This document shows positions 1 through 8,391 of a stretch of 64,000 nucleotides of DNA, in pieces. The stretch lies in contig NZ_NFLM01000004.1 in assembly GCF_002160915.1 (NCBI RefSeq), positions 98,895 to 162,894 on the forward strand, read 5' to 3'. This stretch comes from Faecalibacterium sp. An121 (GTDB lineage Bacteria; Bacillota; Clostridia; Oscillospirales; Ruminococcaceae). Every line of letters begins with the position of its first letter. Position 1 is the first letter of the stretch. The notes beneath the pieces were generated by a model. It saw only the letters and a program-made list of their open reading frames with translations. It made no database searches and was not told where the DNA came from. The position numbers were made by a program, and so were the translations under genes.

Positions 1-7
1 ATTTCAT
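1..7 (-). CDS. 5' end of a gene running off the left edge
   Basis: Only ATG, AAA and one further base are inside the window. The start is supported by a GGAGGA ribosome site six bases upstream of the ATG and by its position 52 bases after the secDF stop, so it is probably the next gene of the same unit. In many Clostridia recJ follows secDF, but two codons cannot show that here. Confidence 0.5.
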
Positions 8-59
8 AGGGTGTCCTCCGTACTCAAATCATGGGTGGCGGGCCGGCCTGCGGCGGCGC

Positions 60-2378
60 TCACTTCTTCTGCTTTTCCTTCCGGCCGTTCCAGCAGACCC
101 AGGCGGAAGTGGACACGCACAAAGAGGTGTACACGCCGCTGACCATGCCCATCATCAGGGGGAACGCGAAGGTAAAGATGCTTTCCAGGCCATACAGCAC
201 CGAAACCACACACATGACAGCCAGGGCCGCCACGGTGGTGACGCTGGTCATCAGGGTGCGCTTGAGGGACTGGTTCAGGGACTGGTTGACCAGATCGCCA
301 AAGGGGGCCTTTTTGCCCAGCAGCTTGCGGTTCTCACGGATGCGGTCGTAGATGACCACCGTGTCGTTGACCGAGTAGCCCAGGATGGTGAGCAGGGCCG
401 CGATGAAGTTGCCGTCCAGCGGAGCGCGCAGCACCACAAAGGTACCGAAAATCACCATCAGGTCGTTGACCAGGGCCAGGATGGCCATGGCGCCGCCGGT
501 CAGGCCGCCGATGTTCTTGAAGCGGAAAGCGATGTAGATCAGGATCAGCGCCAGGGCAAAGACCACCGCCACCAGGCTCTTCTGCAAAAAGCGCGTGCCC
601 ATGGCCGGGCTGACGTTGCTCAGGGACAGCTGGGCGAACTGGTTATCGGGGCAGCTGGCCGCCAGGCTGTCCAGCAGGGCCGACACCTGGTCGGTGGTGA
701 CCGTCTCGCTGCCCGGCAGGGAGATCTTGAGGGTTGCCTCGCCGGTGGCCACGTTCTCGCCGGTCTGCAGGGTCAGGTTGGTGTTGTCCAGAGCCTGCTC
801 GGCCGCCTGCTCCACCAAGCCAAGGTCTGCCTGGCCCTGGTAGCTCAGGGTGATCATGGCGCCGCCGGTGAACTCGGTATCCATCTGGACCCCCAGCACC
901 ACCGCGCACAGGACGATGGCCGCCATCAGGCAGGAGGAGAAGGTCAGGAAAGCCTTCCGCTTGCCCACAAAGTCGATCTGCCGGGGCTCCTTCTTCTCCC
1001 GATCCGCGCCGTAGAGCCAGGGGTTCTGCAGAGCCTTGATGGCCGAAGCGCCCCAGATCATCACGCGGGTGCCAAAGACACCGAACACAAAGTTGAGCAG
1101 AACGCCGGTGAGCAGGGTGTAGCCGAAGGCGTAGATGGTACCCGCGGTGGATGCGCCAAAGGGGAAGAACACAAAATTCAGCAGGCGGGCAAAGATGCCG
1201 TCGGTGGGACCGAAAGCGCCCATCAGGACCACGGCTACAATGACGATGGTCACATTGCCGTCGATGACGGGGGTCAGGCCCCGGGCAAAGCCGGACTTCA
1301 GCGCGCCGGGCAGGGATTTGCCGTTGCGCAGCTCCTCCTTGATGCGCTCGGCGGTGATGACGTTGGCGTCAACGCCCATGCCGATGGCCAGGATGATGCC
1401 CGCGATGCCGGGCAAAGTCAGGGTAAAGCTGTTGAACACCGGGAAATAACCCGAGACGAACGCCAGAGTGGCGGCCACCTGGCCCAGCAGGCCCACGCAG
1501 GCCAGCACGCCGGGCAGACGGTACATCACCGTCATGATGGCAAAGACCACGATGAAGGCGATGATGCCGGCGAACACCATGGCTTCCAGGCTGTTCTCGC
1601 CCAGGGTGGGGCTGATGGTGGAATAGCTGTCCACCGTCAGGGCAAAGGGCAGTGCGCCCGAATTGATCTGGCGGGCCAGGGTGACCACATCGTCCCGGGT
1701 GAAGCCGGAGCCTGTGATGACCGCCTGCCCGTCGGTGATGGCCGAGTTGACGGTGGCCACGCTGATGTTCTGGTCGTCCAGCCAGATGCTGATGGTGCCG
1801 CCCTCCTGATACAGGCGGGTGGTGGCATCCCCAAAGGCCTGGGCGCCTTCGCTGTCAAATTCCAGCACTACAAAGTATTCAGACGCGCCGCCGTCGGTCA
1901 CCGGGCCGTACTGGGCGGTGGCGTTTTCCACGCTGGAGCCGTCCAGGATCAGCGCGCCGTCGGCGCTGCTCCCCTCCCGGAAGGTCAGGTATGCGGTGGT
2001 GCCGATCTCCTGGATGGCAGCCTCGGGGTCAAAGGCGGTCTCGTCCGACTGCCAGGGGAACTCCAGGATCAGGCTGTCCTGGTTGTAGTCTGCATACAGC
2101 TCATAGTCGGTGATGTTCAGGGCCACCAGGCGGTTCTCGATGACCGACTGGGCTGCGTCCAGCTGCTCGTCGGTGGCATCGAAGTCCCCCGACGGCAGGA
2201 AGGTCACATTGACGCCGCCCTTGATGTCCACGCCAAAGCGGATATCCCGGACGCCCTTGATGTAGGTGGTGGTCACGTCACCGTATTTGGCCGAAACGCC
2301 GAAGAAGGCGGTGAACGCGAACGCCAGGATCAACAGCACCGCAGCGATGAGATGCCATGCTCTGCCTTTTGTCTTCAT
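60..2378 (-). CDS. secDF: Protein translocase subunit SecDF (fused SecD-SecF)
   Basis: Membrane RND-type protein that uses the proton gradient to pull exported proteins through SecYEG. The 772-residue chain begins with a membrane helix (about 8-30). The SecD half has the FGVDIKGG motif near residue 50 and GMGVDANVI near 335; the SecF half follows from about 490 with EFTGGAMI and LGYSVNDTVVIYDRI. Fusion of both halves is known from Bacillus and many Clostridia, so it is normal rather than a rearrangement. ATG at 2378 is chosen because homologous sequence starts there; its GGGAGG site is 13 bases away, which is rather long. An in-frame extension to 2426 has no better site. The aminotransferase gene upstream ends 75 bases before it. 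Confidence 0.96.
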   Translation of the reverse strand: MKTKGRAWHLIAAVLLILAFAFTAFFGVSAKYGDVTTTYIKGVRDIRFGVDIKGGVNVTFLPSGDFDATDEQLDAAQSVIENRLVALNITDYELYADYNQDSLILEFPWQSDETAFDPEAAIQEIGTTAYLTFREGSSADGALILDGSSVENATAQYGPVTDGGASEYFVVLEFDSEGAQAFGDATTRLYQEGGTISIWLDDQNISVATVNSAITDGQAVITGSGFTRDDVVTLARQINSGALPFALTVDSYSTISPTLGENSLEAMVFAGIIAFIVVFAIMTVMYRLPGVLACVGLLGQVAATLAFVSGYFPVFNSFTLTLPGIAGIILAIGMGVDANVITAERIKEELRNGKSLPGALKSGFARGLTPVIDGNVTIVIVAVVLMGAFGPTDGIFARLLNFVFFPFGASTAGTIYAFGYTLLTGVLLNFVFGVFGTRVMIWGASAIKALQNPWLYGADREKKEPRQIDFVGKRKAFLTFSSCLMAAIVLCAVVLGVQMDTEFTGGAMITLSYQGQADLGLVEQAAEQALDNTNLTLQTGENVATGEATLKISLPGSETVTTDQVSALLDSLAASCPDNQFAQLSLSNVSPAMGTRFLQKSLVAVVFALALILIYIAFRFKNIGGLTGGAMAILALVNDLMVIFGTFVVLRAPLDGNFIAALLTILGYSVNDTVVIYDRIRENRKLLGKKAPFGDLVNQSLNQSLKRTLMTSVTTVAALAVMCVVSVLYGLESIFTFAFPLMMGMVSGVYTSLCVSTSAWVCWNGRKEKQKK

Positions 2379-2453
2379 AAATTCTCGGAAACCTCCCAAT
2401 TTATTCTTTCCGCCTGCCGGTTCCAATGACAGGCCAAAAGCAGTGTCGGGGCA

Positions 2454-3734
2454 TCAGCCCTGGTTCTGGAGCAGGTGCTCCACCGTGGCCAGCCGGGTGC
2501 AGACGGTCAGCAGCTCCGAGGCCTGCTCCACCTCGCTCAGGCTGGGATAGGTGGGGGCGATGCGCAGGTGGGAATCCTCGGGATCCTTGCCATAGGGGAA
2601 GGCCGCGCCGGCGCCGGTCAGCACCAGGCCCGCCTCCTTGCACAGCTGGGCCACCCGCTTGGCGCAGCCGGGCATCACATACAGGCTGATGAAGTAGCCG
2701 CCCTTGGGGTCGGTCCAGTGGGCGATGTCCCCGCAGGGGGTCAGCTTCTGGGCAAAGGTGGTCTTGACCGCGTCGAAGCAGGGCACCAGACGGCGGCGGT
2801 GCTTGAGCATATGGGCCAGCACGCCCGCCTTGTTCTTCAAAAAGCGCACATGGCGCAGCTGGTTCATCTTGTCGTAGCTGATGATCATCACTTCAAAGCG
2901 CTTGCAGACGTATTTCATCATCCGGTCGCTGCAGGCCAGAGCCGAGACACCCGCTCCGGGGAAGGTGATCTTGCTGGTGGAAGTGAACATGAACACGCGG
3001 TCCTCGTTGCCGTAGGGCTTGCTCTCCTCCAGCAGCACTGGGGTCTCGATGATCTCGTCGGTCAGGTGGTGGACGATGTAGGCCTCATCCCAGAAGATCT
3101 TGAAGTCGGGGGCGGCGGTCTTCATCGAGGCAAAACGGCGCACCGTCTCGTCGCTGTAAGTGTAGCCGTCGGGGTTGGAATACTGCGGCACGCACCAGAT
3201 GCCCTTGATGGTGGGGTCCTCGGCGGCCAGCTTCTCCACCATGTCCATATCCGGGCCTTCCGGGGTCATGGGGACGTTGATCATATCGATCCCAAACTCC
3301 TCGGTGATGCGGAAGTGGCGGTCATAGCCGGGCACCGGGCAGAGGAACTTGGGGCGGTCCACCTGGGACCAGGGGCAGGGCGACTCCGGGAAACCGAAGG
3401 TATAGCCGATGCTGACCAGGAAATACATCAGCTGCAGGCTGGAGTTGCCGCCCACAAAGACGTTTTCGGGCTTGACGCCCATCACCTCGCCAAACAGCTC
3501 CCGGGCTTCGTACAGGCCCTCCAGGTTGCCGTAGTTGCGGGCGTCGGTGCCGTCCGCAGCGGTGTAGTCGGTGGTCTTGAACAGGTCCATCGCCAGGTCC
3601 ATCTGGTGGGGGCCGGGCTTGCCGCGGGCCATATTCAGATTCAGGCCCATGCCCTTGAAATTCTGATAGGCGGCGCGCAGCTTGCGCTCCTCCTCCTTCA
3701 GCTCTTCGGTGCTCATCTCCAGATAATTTGCCAT
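2454..3734 (-). CDS. Aspartate aminotransferase, class Ic (PF12897 type)
   Basis: PLP-dependent fold-type I aminotransferase of 426 residues, of the family once annotated alanine-glyoxylate/MocR-like and later shown in Corynebacterium to be a third kind of aspartate aminotransferase. It should interconvert aspartate and 2-oxoglutarate with oxaloacetate and glutamate in the cytoplasm. Visible features are the N-terminal LNMARGKPGPHQMDLAMD region, the NPDGYTYS stretch, the FWDEAY cofactor motif and the lysine motif STSKITFPGAG that carries PLP. The start has an AAAGGAG site seven bases upstream. It has its own consensus promoter (3882-3910) and a long 5' leader of about 140 bases. The substrate is inferred from family only. 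Confidence 0.88.
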   Translation of the reverse strand: MANYLEMSTEELKEEERKLRAAYQNFKGMGLNLNMARGKPGPHQMDLAMDLFKTTDYTAADGTDARNYGNLEGLYEARELFGEVMGVKPENVFVGGNSSLQLMYFLVSIGYTFGFPESPCPWSQVDRPKFLCPVPGYDRHFRITEEFGIDMINVPMTPEGPDMDMVEKLAAEDPTIKGIWCVPQYSNPDGYTYSDETVRRFASMKTAAPDFKIFWDEAYIVHHLTDEIIETPVLLEESKPYGNEDRVFMFTSTSKITFPGAGVSALACSDRMMKYVCKRFEVMIISYDKMNQLRHVRFLKNKAGVLAHMLKHRRRLVPCFDAVKTTFAQKLTPCGDIAHWTDPKGGYFISLYVMPGCAKRVAQLCKEAGLVLTGAGAAFPYGKDPEDSHLRIAPTYPSLSEVEQASELLTVCTRLATVEHLLQNQG

Positions 3735-3792
3735 TTCGCTTACTCCTTTACTATACTTTCGGTTGCCGTATCTTCACCGCATCCGTGCGCGC

Positions 3793-3803
3793 CGGATGCG
3801 CCC
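3793..3803 (-). repeat. GGGYGYATCCG motif, copy 1
   Basis: Minus-strand GGGCGCATCCG in the 5' leader of the aminotransferase gene, followed after seven bases by its partial complement CGGATGCG, so it can fold into an 8-bp stem (3781-3801). It is one of at least six copies in the window, all between genes. Confidence 0.5.
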
Positions 3804-3881
3804 CAGGCCGCTCCCCTGCCAGAGAAAGCGGGGGGCCGGACACCATCAGCCGGCCGGGCCGGCATGATCCCAGACTTTATT

Positions 3882-3910
3882 ATTATAGTACACTTTGCTT
3901 TGAGAAACAA
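3882..3910 (-). promoter_or_regulatory. Promoter of the aminotransferase gene
   Basis: TTGTTT (3905-3910), 17-base spacer, perfect TATAAT (3882-3887) on the minus strand. The start point would be near 3875. Confidence 0.75.
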
Positions 3911-3922
3911 GAATTTTACACG

Positions 3923-3958
3923 AAAAAAGCCCGGCGGGGACTTATGCCCCCTCCGGGC
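3923..3958 (-). terminator. Rho-independent terminator after clpX
   Basis: Minus-strand GC-rich stem of ten pairs with one mismatch (arms 3929-3939 and 3948-3958), followed by six U. It separates clpPX from the aminotransferase promoter just beyond it. Confidence 0.85.
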
Positions 3959-4002
3959 CCGGCGTACCGGATGCCGGCACGCCTCCGATCTGGCGGCGGG
4001 CC

Positions 4003-5331
4003 TCAGCTCACCGAGATCTGATTTTTATACCGCTTGCGGACTGCGCCGTATTCCATGTGGGCTTCCCCGCCCTCCACCGTATCCTGATCGATGGTCACGC
4101 GGACGATGGTGGGGTCGCTGGGCACAGCGTACATCACAGGCATCAGCAGGTTCTCCATCACGCTGCGCAGGCCGCGGGCCCCGCTCTTGCGCTCGATGGT
4201 CTTGCGTGCGATGGCGCGCAGGGCCTCGTCGGTGAACTCCAGCTCCACATTGTCCATGCCAAGCAGCGCCTTGTACTGCTTGACCAGGCTGTTCTTGGGC
4301 TCTTTCAACACCCGCACCAGGGTCTCCTCGTCCAGGTCATCCAGGACGGTGATGACGGGCAGGCGTCCGATCAGCTCTGGGATCAGGCCAAACTTGACCA
4401 GATCGTGGGGCTCCACCTTCCGCAGCAGGGCCTTCTGAGCGTCGGAAGAGTTGTCCTTCAGGGTGCTGCCGAAGCCCAGGGCCGAATTGTCGGTGCGGCG
4501 CTGGATGTACTTATCCAGCCCATCGAAGGCGCCGCCGCAGATGAACAGGATGTTGGTGGTGTCGATCTGGATGAACTCCTGCTGGGGATGCTTGCGGCCG
4601 CCCTGGGGAGGCACGTTGCTGACCGTGCCCTCCAGGATCTTGAGCAGAGCCTGCTGTACGCCCTCGCCGCCCACGTCCCGGGTGATGGAGGGATTCTCGC
4701 TTTTGCGGGTGATCTTGTCGATCTCGTCGATATAGATGATGCCGATCTGGGCGCGCTGGACGTCAAAGTCCGCCGCCTGGATCAGCTTGAGCAGGATGTT
4801 CTCCACATCCTCGCCCACATAGCCCGCCTCGGTCAAGGTGGTGGCGTCCGCGATGGCGAAGGGCACGCCCAGCATCCGGGCCAGGGTCTGGGCCAGCAGG
4901 GTCTTGCCCACGCCGGAGGGACCCAGCAGCAGCACGTTGGATTTTTGCAGCTCCACGTCGTTGCCCTTGCCGCTCATGATCCGCTTGTAGTGGTTGTAGA
5001 CCGACACCGACAGCACGCGTTTGGCGTCGTCCTGGCCAATGACATACTGGTCCAGCCCCTCCTTGATCTCCTCGGGGGTCATGATGTTGACCGGCGCCAC
5101 CGCAGCCGGCTGGATGCGGCCCCGGGCGCTGGAAGCGCCGCGGCCCGGCCGATTGCCACTGGAGCGGTCGGGCTTGTCAGACAGCAGGTCATAGCACAGG
5201 CCGATGCACTCGCTGCAGATGTTGACGCCGGGGCCAATGATCATCCGCTCGACTTCGTCCTGGTGCTTGCCGCAGAAGCTGCAAACAAGGTCTTTTTCGT
5301 TTTTGTCTCTGCCGGAATTGTTATTTGCCAT
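4003..5331 (-). CDS. clpX: ATP-dependent Clp protease ATP-binding subunit ClpX
   Basis: AAA+ unfoldase that recognises substrates and feeds them into ClpP. The 442-residue protein has an N-terminal zinc finger with Cys17, Cys20, Cys39 and Cys42, Walker A GPSGVGKT near 140, Walker [11 protein letters not shown] near 205, and the arginine-bearing GARGLRS of sensor 2. The loop that docks on ClpP reads LGFGS in place of the usual IGFG, a conservative change. The start has an AAAGGA site. It lies 50 bases downstream of clpP and is very probably co-transcribed with it; a strong terminator follows. Length and domain order are those of the family. Confidence 0.97.
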   Translation of the reverse strand: MANNNSGRDKNEKDLVCSFCGKHQDEVERMIIGPGVNICSECIGLCYDLLSDKPDRSSGNRPGRGASSARGRIQPAAVAPVNIMTPEEIKEGLDQYVIGQDDAKRVLSVSVYNHYKRIMSGKGNDVELQKSNVLLLGPSGVGKTLLAQTLARMLGVPFAIADATTLTEAGYVGEDVENILLKLIQAADFDVQRAQIGIIYIDEIDKITRKSENPSITRDVGGEGVQQALLKILEGTVSNVPPQGGRKHPQQEFIQIDTTNILFICGGAFDGLDKYIQRRTDNSALGFGSTLKDNSSDAQKALLRKVEPHDLVKFGLIPELIGRLPVITVLDDLDEETLVRVLKEPKNSLVKQYKALLGMDNVELEFTDEALRAIARKTIERKSGARGLRSVMENLLMPVMYAVPSDPTIVRVTIDQDTVEGGEAHMEYGAVRKRYKNQISVS

Positions 5332-5381
5332 AGCTGTATTTTCCTTTATTCTGCGTTTCTGCGCTCAAGGCCGCCCGATCC

Positions 5382-5981
5382 TCAGCGGGAGGCGATCACC
5401 TCGTCCACCAGGCCGTATTCCTTGGCCTGCAGGGCGGTCATATAGTTGTCCCGCTCGGTGTCCTGGCGCACCCGCTCGATGGGCTGGCCGGTGTATTCGC
5501 TGAGCAGGCCGTTGATCTTGTCGCGCAGATAGACGATGTGGTCGGCGTGGATCTTGATATCGGTGGCCTGGCCCGACAGACCGCCGCCCTGCCCGCCGGC
5601 GATCAGGGGCTGGTGGATCAGGATCTCGGAGTTGGGCAGCGCGATGCGCTTGCCCTTGGTGCCGCTGGCCAGCAGGAACGCGCCCATCGAGGCGGCCATC
5701 CCCATGCAGATGGTGGAGACGTCGCACTTGATATAGCGCATGGTGTCATGGATGGCCATGCCCGCGCTGATGGAACCGCCGGGGCTGTTGATATACAGGC
5801 TGATGTCCTTGTCCGGGTCCTGCCCCTCCAGGTACAGCAGCTGGGCAACCACCAGGCTTGCCGAGGTGTCGTTGACATCCTCGCTGAGCACGATGATGCG
5901 GTCATTCAGCAGACGGGAGAAGATATCATACGAGCGCTCTCCGTGGGCCGTCTGCTCTACAACATAAGGAACAAAACTCAT
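5382..5981 (-). CDS. clpP: ATP-dependent Clp protease proteolytic subunit ClpP
   Basis: Serine peptidase that forms the tetradecameric barrel degrading proteins delivered by ClpX. The mature-length protein is 199 residues. The catalytic triad can be placed at Ser98 (GMAASMG), His123 (LIHQPL) and Asp174 (DTERD). An open frame extends upstream to 6116, but the ATG at 5981 is preferred because it gives the family N-terminus ([10 protein letters not shown]) and has CAGGAGG nine bases upstream. It sits between tig and clpX, the usual order in Firmicutes. The 160-base gap to tig carries a 17-bp hairpin that may control expression. Confidence 0.97.
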   Translation of the reverse strand: MSFVPYVVEQTAHGERSYDIFSRLLNDRIIVLSEDVNDTSASLVVAQLLYLEGQDPDKDISLYINSPGGSISAGMAIHDTMRYIKCDVSTICMGMAASMGAFLLASGTKGKRIALPNSEILIHQPLIAGGQGGGLSGQATDIKIHADHIVYLRDKINGLLSEYTGQPIERVRQDTERDNYMTALQAKEYGLVDEVIASR

Positions 5982-6027
5982 TACAGTTCGCCTCCTGAAA
6001 ATCAAATTCGATTTCGTTCTTTTTGCA

Positions 6028-6070
6028 AAATTGACCGATACGGCCCTCAAACCGCCGCATCGGTCAATTT
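6028..6070 (-). promoter_or_regulatory. Long inverted repeat in the tig-clpP gap
   Basis: Arms 6028-6044 and 6054-6070 with a nine-base loop. Read on the minus strand, the RNA pairs over all 17 positions with a single G-U pair, while the plus-strand RNA would have an A-C mismatch. Only four U follow, so it could be a weak terminator or attenuator, or a DNA operator with nine-base spacing like CIRCE. The sequence is not CIRCE. Confidence 0.6.
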
Positions 6071-6143
6071 CAACAACTTGTGCACAGGCCAAAAGCGGCG
6101 CAGCTGCGCGCTTCATCCCGGCTTATGACCCCGGCCGGTCCGA

Positions 6144-7460
6144 TCACTCGGCGTCGGCAGCCTCTTCGGCCTCAGCGGCCTTCTCCACGATATTGGCGTG
6201 GCTCTTGATGAAGTCGATGGCCTTGTTGACAGCCAGGTCCTTCTTCAGCTCGTCCATGTTGACCAGCTCGCGGACCTTGCTCTCCTCCATCTTGTACTGG
6301 TCTGCGATCCGCTTGATCTCAGCGTCCACATCCTCCTCGGATGCAGCGATGTTCTCAGCGGCGGCCACAGCCTCCAGGGCCAGACGGATCTTGACCTGCT
6401 TCTCAGCCTGGGGCATGAAGGAAGCACGGAACTGCTCCATGGTCTGGCCCATATACTTCAGGTAGTTCTCCAGGCTCAGGCCCTGCTGCTCCACACGGAA
6501 CGCAAAGTCGTTGACCAGCTCGTCCATGCGGGTGTCATACATGGCCTGGGGGATCTCAGCCTCCATGCCGCCGATGACCTGATCCACCAGAGCGTTCTCC
6601 ACAGCCAGGTCATCCTGCTTGTCCAGCTGCTCCTGGTCGGCCTTGCGGATGGATGCCTTGAACTCCTCCAGGGTATCGTACTCGGAGCAGTCCTTGGCCA
6701 GCTCGTCGTCCAGAGGGGGCAGCTCCTTGTACTTGACCTCGTGCAGCTTGATCTTGAACACAGCGGGCTTGCCGGCCAGCTCATCGGCCTGGTACTGCTC
6801 GGGGAATGTGACGTTGACGTCGAACTCCTCGCCGGCGCTGTGGCCCACGATCTGATCCTCGAAGCCGGGGATGAAGCTGCCGCTGCCCAGGGTCAGGTGA
6901 TAGTGCTCGGCCTTGCCGCCCTCAAAAGCCACGCCGTCGGTGAAGCCCTCGAAGTCGATGTCCACGATATCGCCGTTCTGAGCGGCGCCCTCCCGGGTCA
7001 GCTCGCGGGCGTTACGCTCCTGTACACGCTTGAGTTCGGCCTCCACAGCCGACTCCTGTACAGTATGGACCGTCTTTTCCACGGTCAGACCGGCATATGC
7101 GCCCAGCTTGACCTCGGGCTTGACGGCGACCTTGACGGTCAGGACAGCGCCCTGGTCGTCGCTGGCCGAATCCACCGACACCTCGGGACGGCCCACAGGC
7201 TCGATGCCGGCCTCTTTGACCGCAGCCTCAAACTCGTTGGGGAAGAGGTTGTTGATGGCGTCGTAGGTGAACACATCGGGGCCGTACATCCGCTCGATCA
7301 GGTGGCGGGGCGCCTTGCCCTTGCGGAAGCCGGGGACGGCATACTTCTTGCCCTCGGTCTTGAAGACCTTCAGGACCTCATTCTTGTAGGTGTCTGCATC
7401 GATGGAAAACTGCAGCTCTGCCATGCTCTTTTCGAGCTTTTCACACTTGATAAGATTCAT
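6144..7460 (-). CDS. tig: Trigger factor, ribosome-associated chaperone
   Basis: Peptidyl-prolyl isomerase and chaperone that binds nascent chains at the ribosome exit tunnel. The 438-residue protein has the N-terminal ribosome-binding signature GFRKGKAPRHLIERMYG near residue 45, an FKBP-type domain around 155-245 (GDIVDIDFEGFTDG) and an alpha-helical C-terminal part. The start follows GGAGG at eight bases. It lies just upstream of clpP, as in many Firmicutes. A short acidic alanine/glutamate tail ends the protein. Confidence 0.97.
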   Translation of the reverse strand: MNLIKCEKLEKSMAELQFSIDADTYKNEVLKVFKTEGKKYAVPGFRKGKAPRHLIERMYGPDVFTYDAINNLFPNEFEAAVKEAGIEPVGRPEVSVDSASDDQGAVLTVKVAVKPEVKLGAYAGLTVEKTVHTVQESAVEAELKRVQERNARELTREGAAQNGDIVDIDFEGFTDGVAFEGGKAEHYHLTLGSGSFIPGFEDQIVGHSAGEEFDVNVTFPEQYQADELAGKPAVFKIKLHEVKYKELPPLDDELAKDCSEYDTLEEFKASIRKADQEQLDKQDDLAVENALVDQVIGGMEAEIPQAMYDTRMDELVNDFAFRVEQQGLSLENYLKYMGQTMEQFRASFMPQAEKQVKIRLALEAVAAAENIAASEEDVDAEIKRIADQYKMEESKVRELVNMDELKKDLAVNKAIDFIKSHANIVEKAAEAEEAADAE

Positions 7461-7541
7461 TTGATTTTCCTCCGCTCAAATATTGGTGCTGGGGCAGAGG
7501 AATCCTCTCCCCGCATCTGCGCCGCGCGCCCATCTACTTCT

Positions 7542-7562
7542 CAAAGGGCGCACGCGCCTTTG
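7542..7562 (-). promoter_or_regulatory. Hairpin at the 5' end of the tig transcript
   Basis: Minus-strand CAAAGGCGC and GCGCCCTTTG pair with one bulged base. It starts about 18 bases after the predicted transcription start, so it may act as a stabilising 5' hairpin. No other function can be read from it. Confidence 0.35.
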
Positions 7563-7586
7563 GGTACGACAATCGCGTCAGCGTTT

Positions 7587-7592
7587 ATTATA
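7587..7592 (-). promoter_or_regulatory. Extended -10 promoter of tig
   Basis: Minus strand TGT directly followed by TATAAT, a consensus extended -10 element. The -35 position (TGGCAT) is poor, as is common with TGn promoters. Confidence 0.6.
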
Positions 7593-7661
7593 ACACGTTC
7601 AGTGCATAAATGCCAGCTGTTTTTTCACATTTTGGGATTTTTCCCCTGCGCCCTGCCCGTT

Positions 7662-8345
7662 TCATGTGATTTTATACGGACAGAAGTGCAGTCCGTCGGC
7701 GCTGACGAGCTTATAGCGGATGCCGTCCACCTCGCCCTGCACCGCAAAACGGATGGCTTTGCCGTGCAGGTGGGCGTAAAAGCACCGCCGCACCCCGTAT
7801 TCCTTCAGCACCGCCACGATCTCGGGGGCATCTGCGTTGGTGTACACCGGCGGGTAATGCAGGAAGGCCAGCTTTTCCAGGCCCGGTTCGGCGGCGTCCA
7901 GGCTCAGCCGCAGGCGGCCGATCTCCCGGTTCATCACCTTTTCGTCGTGGGGTTCCCCCACATCGAACAGCCAGCCCCGGGTGCCGCACAAGGCACAGCC
8001 ATCCACCGTATAGGAGTTGTTGTGCAGCAGATGCAGCGTATCAAAGCCCTCGGCCTTGAAAAAAGCGTTCATCTTGTTGGCGGTGGACCACCAATAATCG
8101 TGGTTGCCTTTCATGATGAGCTTCTGGCCGGGCAGGCTGTTCAGAAAGGCGAAGTCCCGGCGGGTATCGGTCAGGCGCATGGCCCAGCTGATGTCCCCTG
8201 CCAGTACCACCGTATCCTCCGGCTTGACCAGCTTGCGCCAGTTGGCCTCCAGCTTTTCCACATAGCCGCCCCATCCGGGGAATACGTCCATGGGTTTGGC
8301 GGCGCCCAGGGATAGATGGGTGTCGCCCAGCACAAAAAGTGCCAT
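7662..8345 (-). CDS. Metallophosphoesterase, calcineurin-like
   Basis: Predicted two-metal phosphoesterase of 227 residues; substrate unknown. Motifs in order are GDTH near the N-terminus, GDISWAM, GNHDYWW and YAHLHGKA, which supply the metal ligands of the calcineurin-like fold. ATG at 8345 is preferred over the open frame from 8375 because AGGAG lies six bases upstream and the family begins with the beta strand before GDTH. It is the last gene of the lepB-rbgA-rnhB-yraN-thrC unit, 46 bases after thrC. Confidence 0.85.
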   Translation of the reverse strand: MALFVLGDTHLSLGAAKPMDVFPGWGGYVEKLEANWRKLVKPEDTVVLAGDISWAMRLTDTRRDFAFLNSLPGQKLIMKGNHDYWWSTANKMNAFFKAEGFDTLHLLHNNSYTVDGCALCGTRGWLFDVGEPHDEKVMNREIGRLRLSLDAAEPGLEKLAFLHYPPVYTNADAPEIVAVLKEYGVRRCFYAHLHGKAIRFAVQGEVDGIRYKLVSADGLHFCPYKIT

Positions 8346-8391
8346 CGGTCTCTCCTGTTCCAGGGTGTGCGGCAAGGCACACCGGTTTTAT

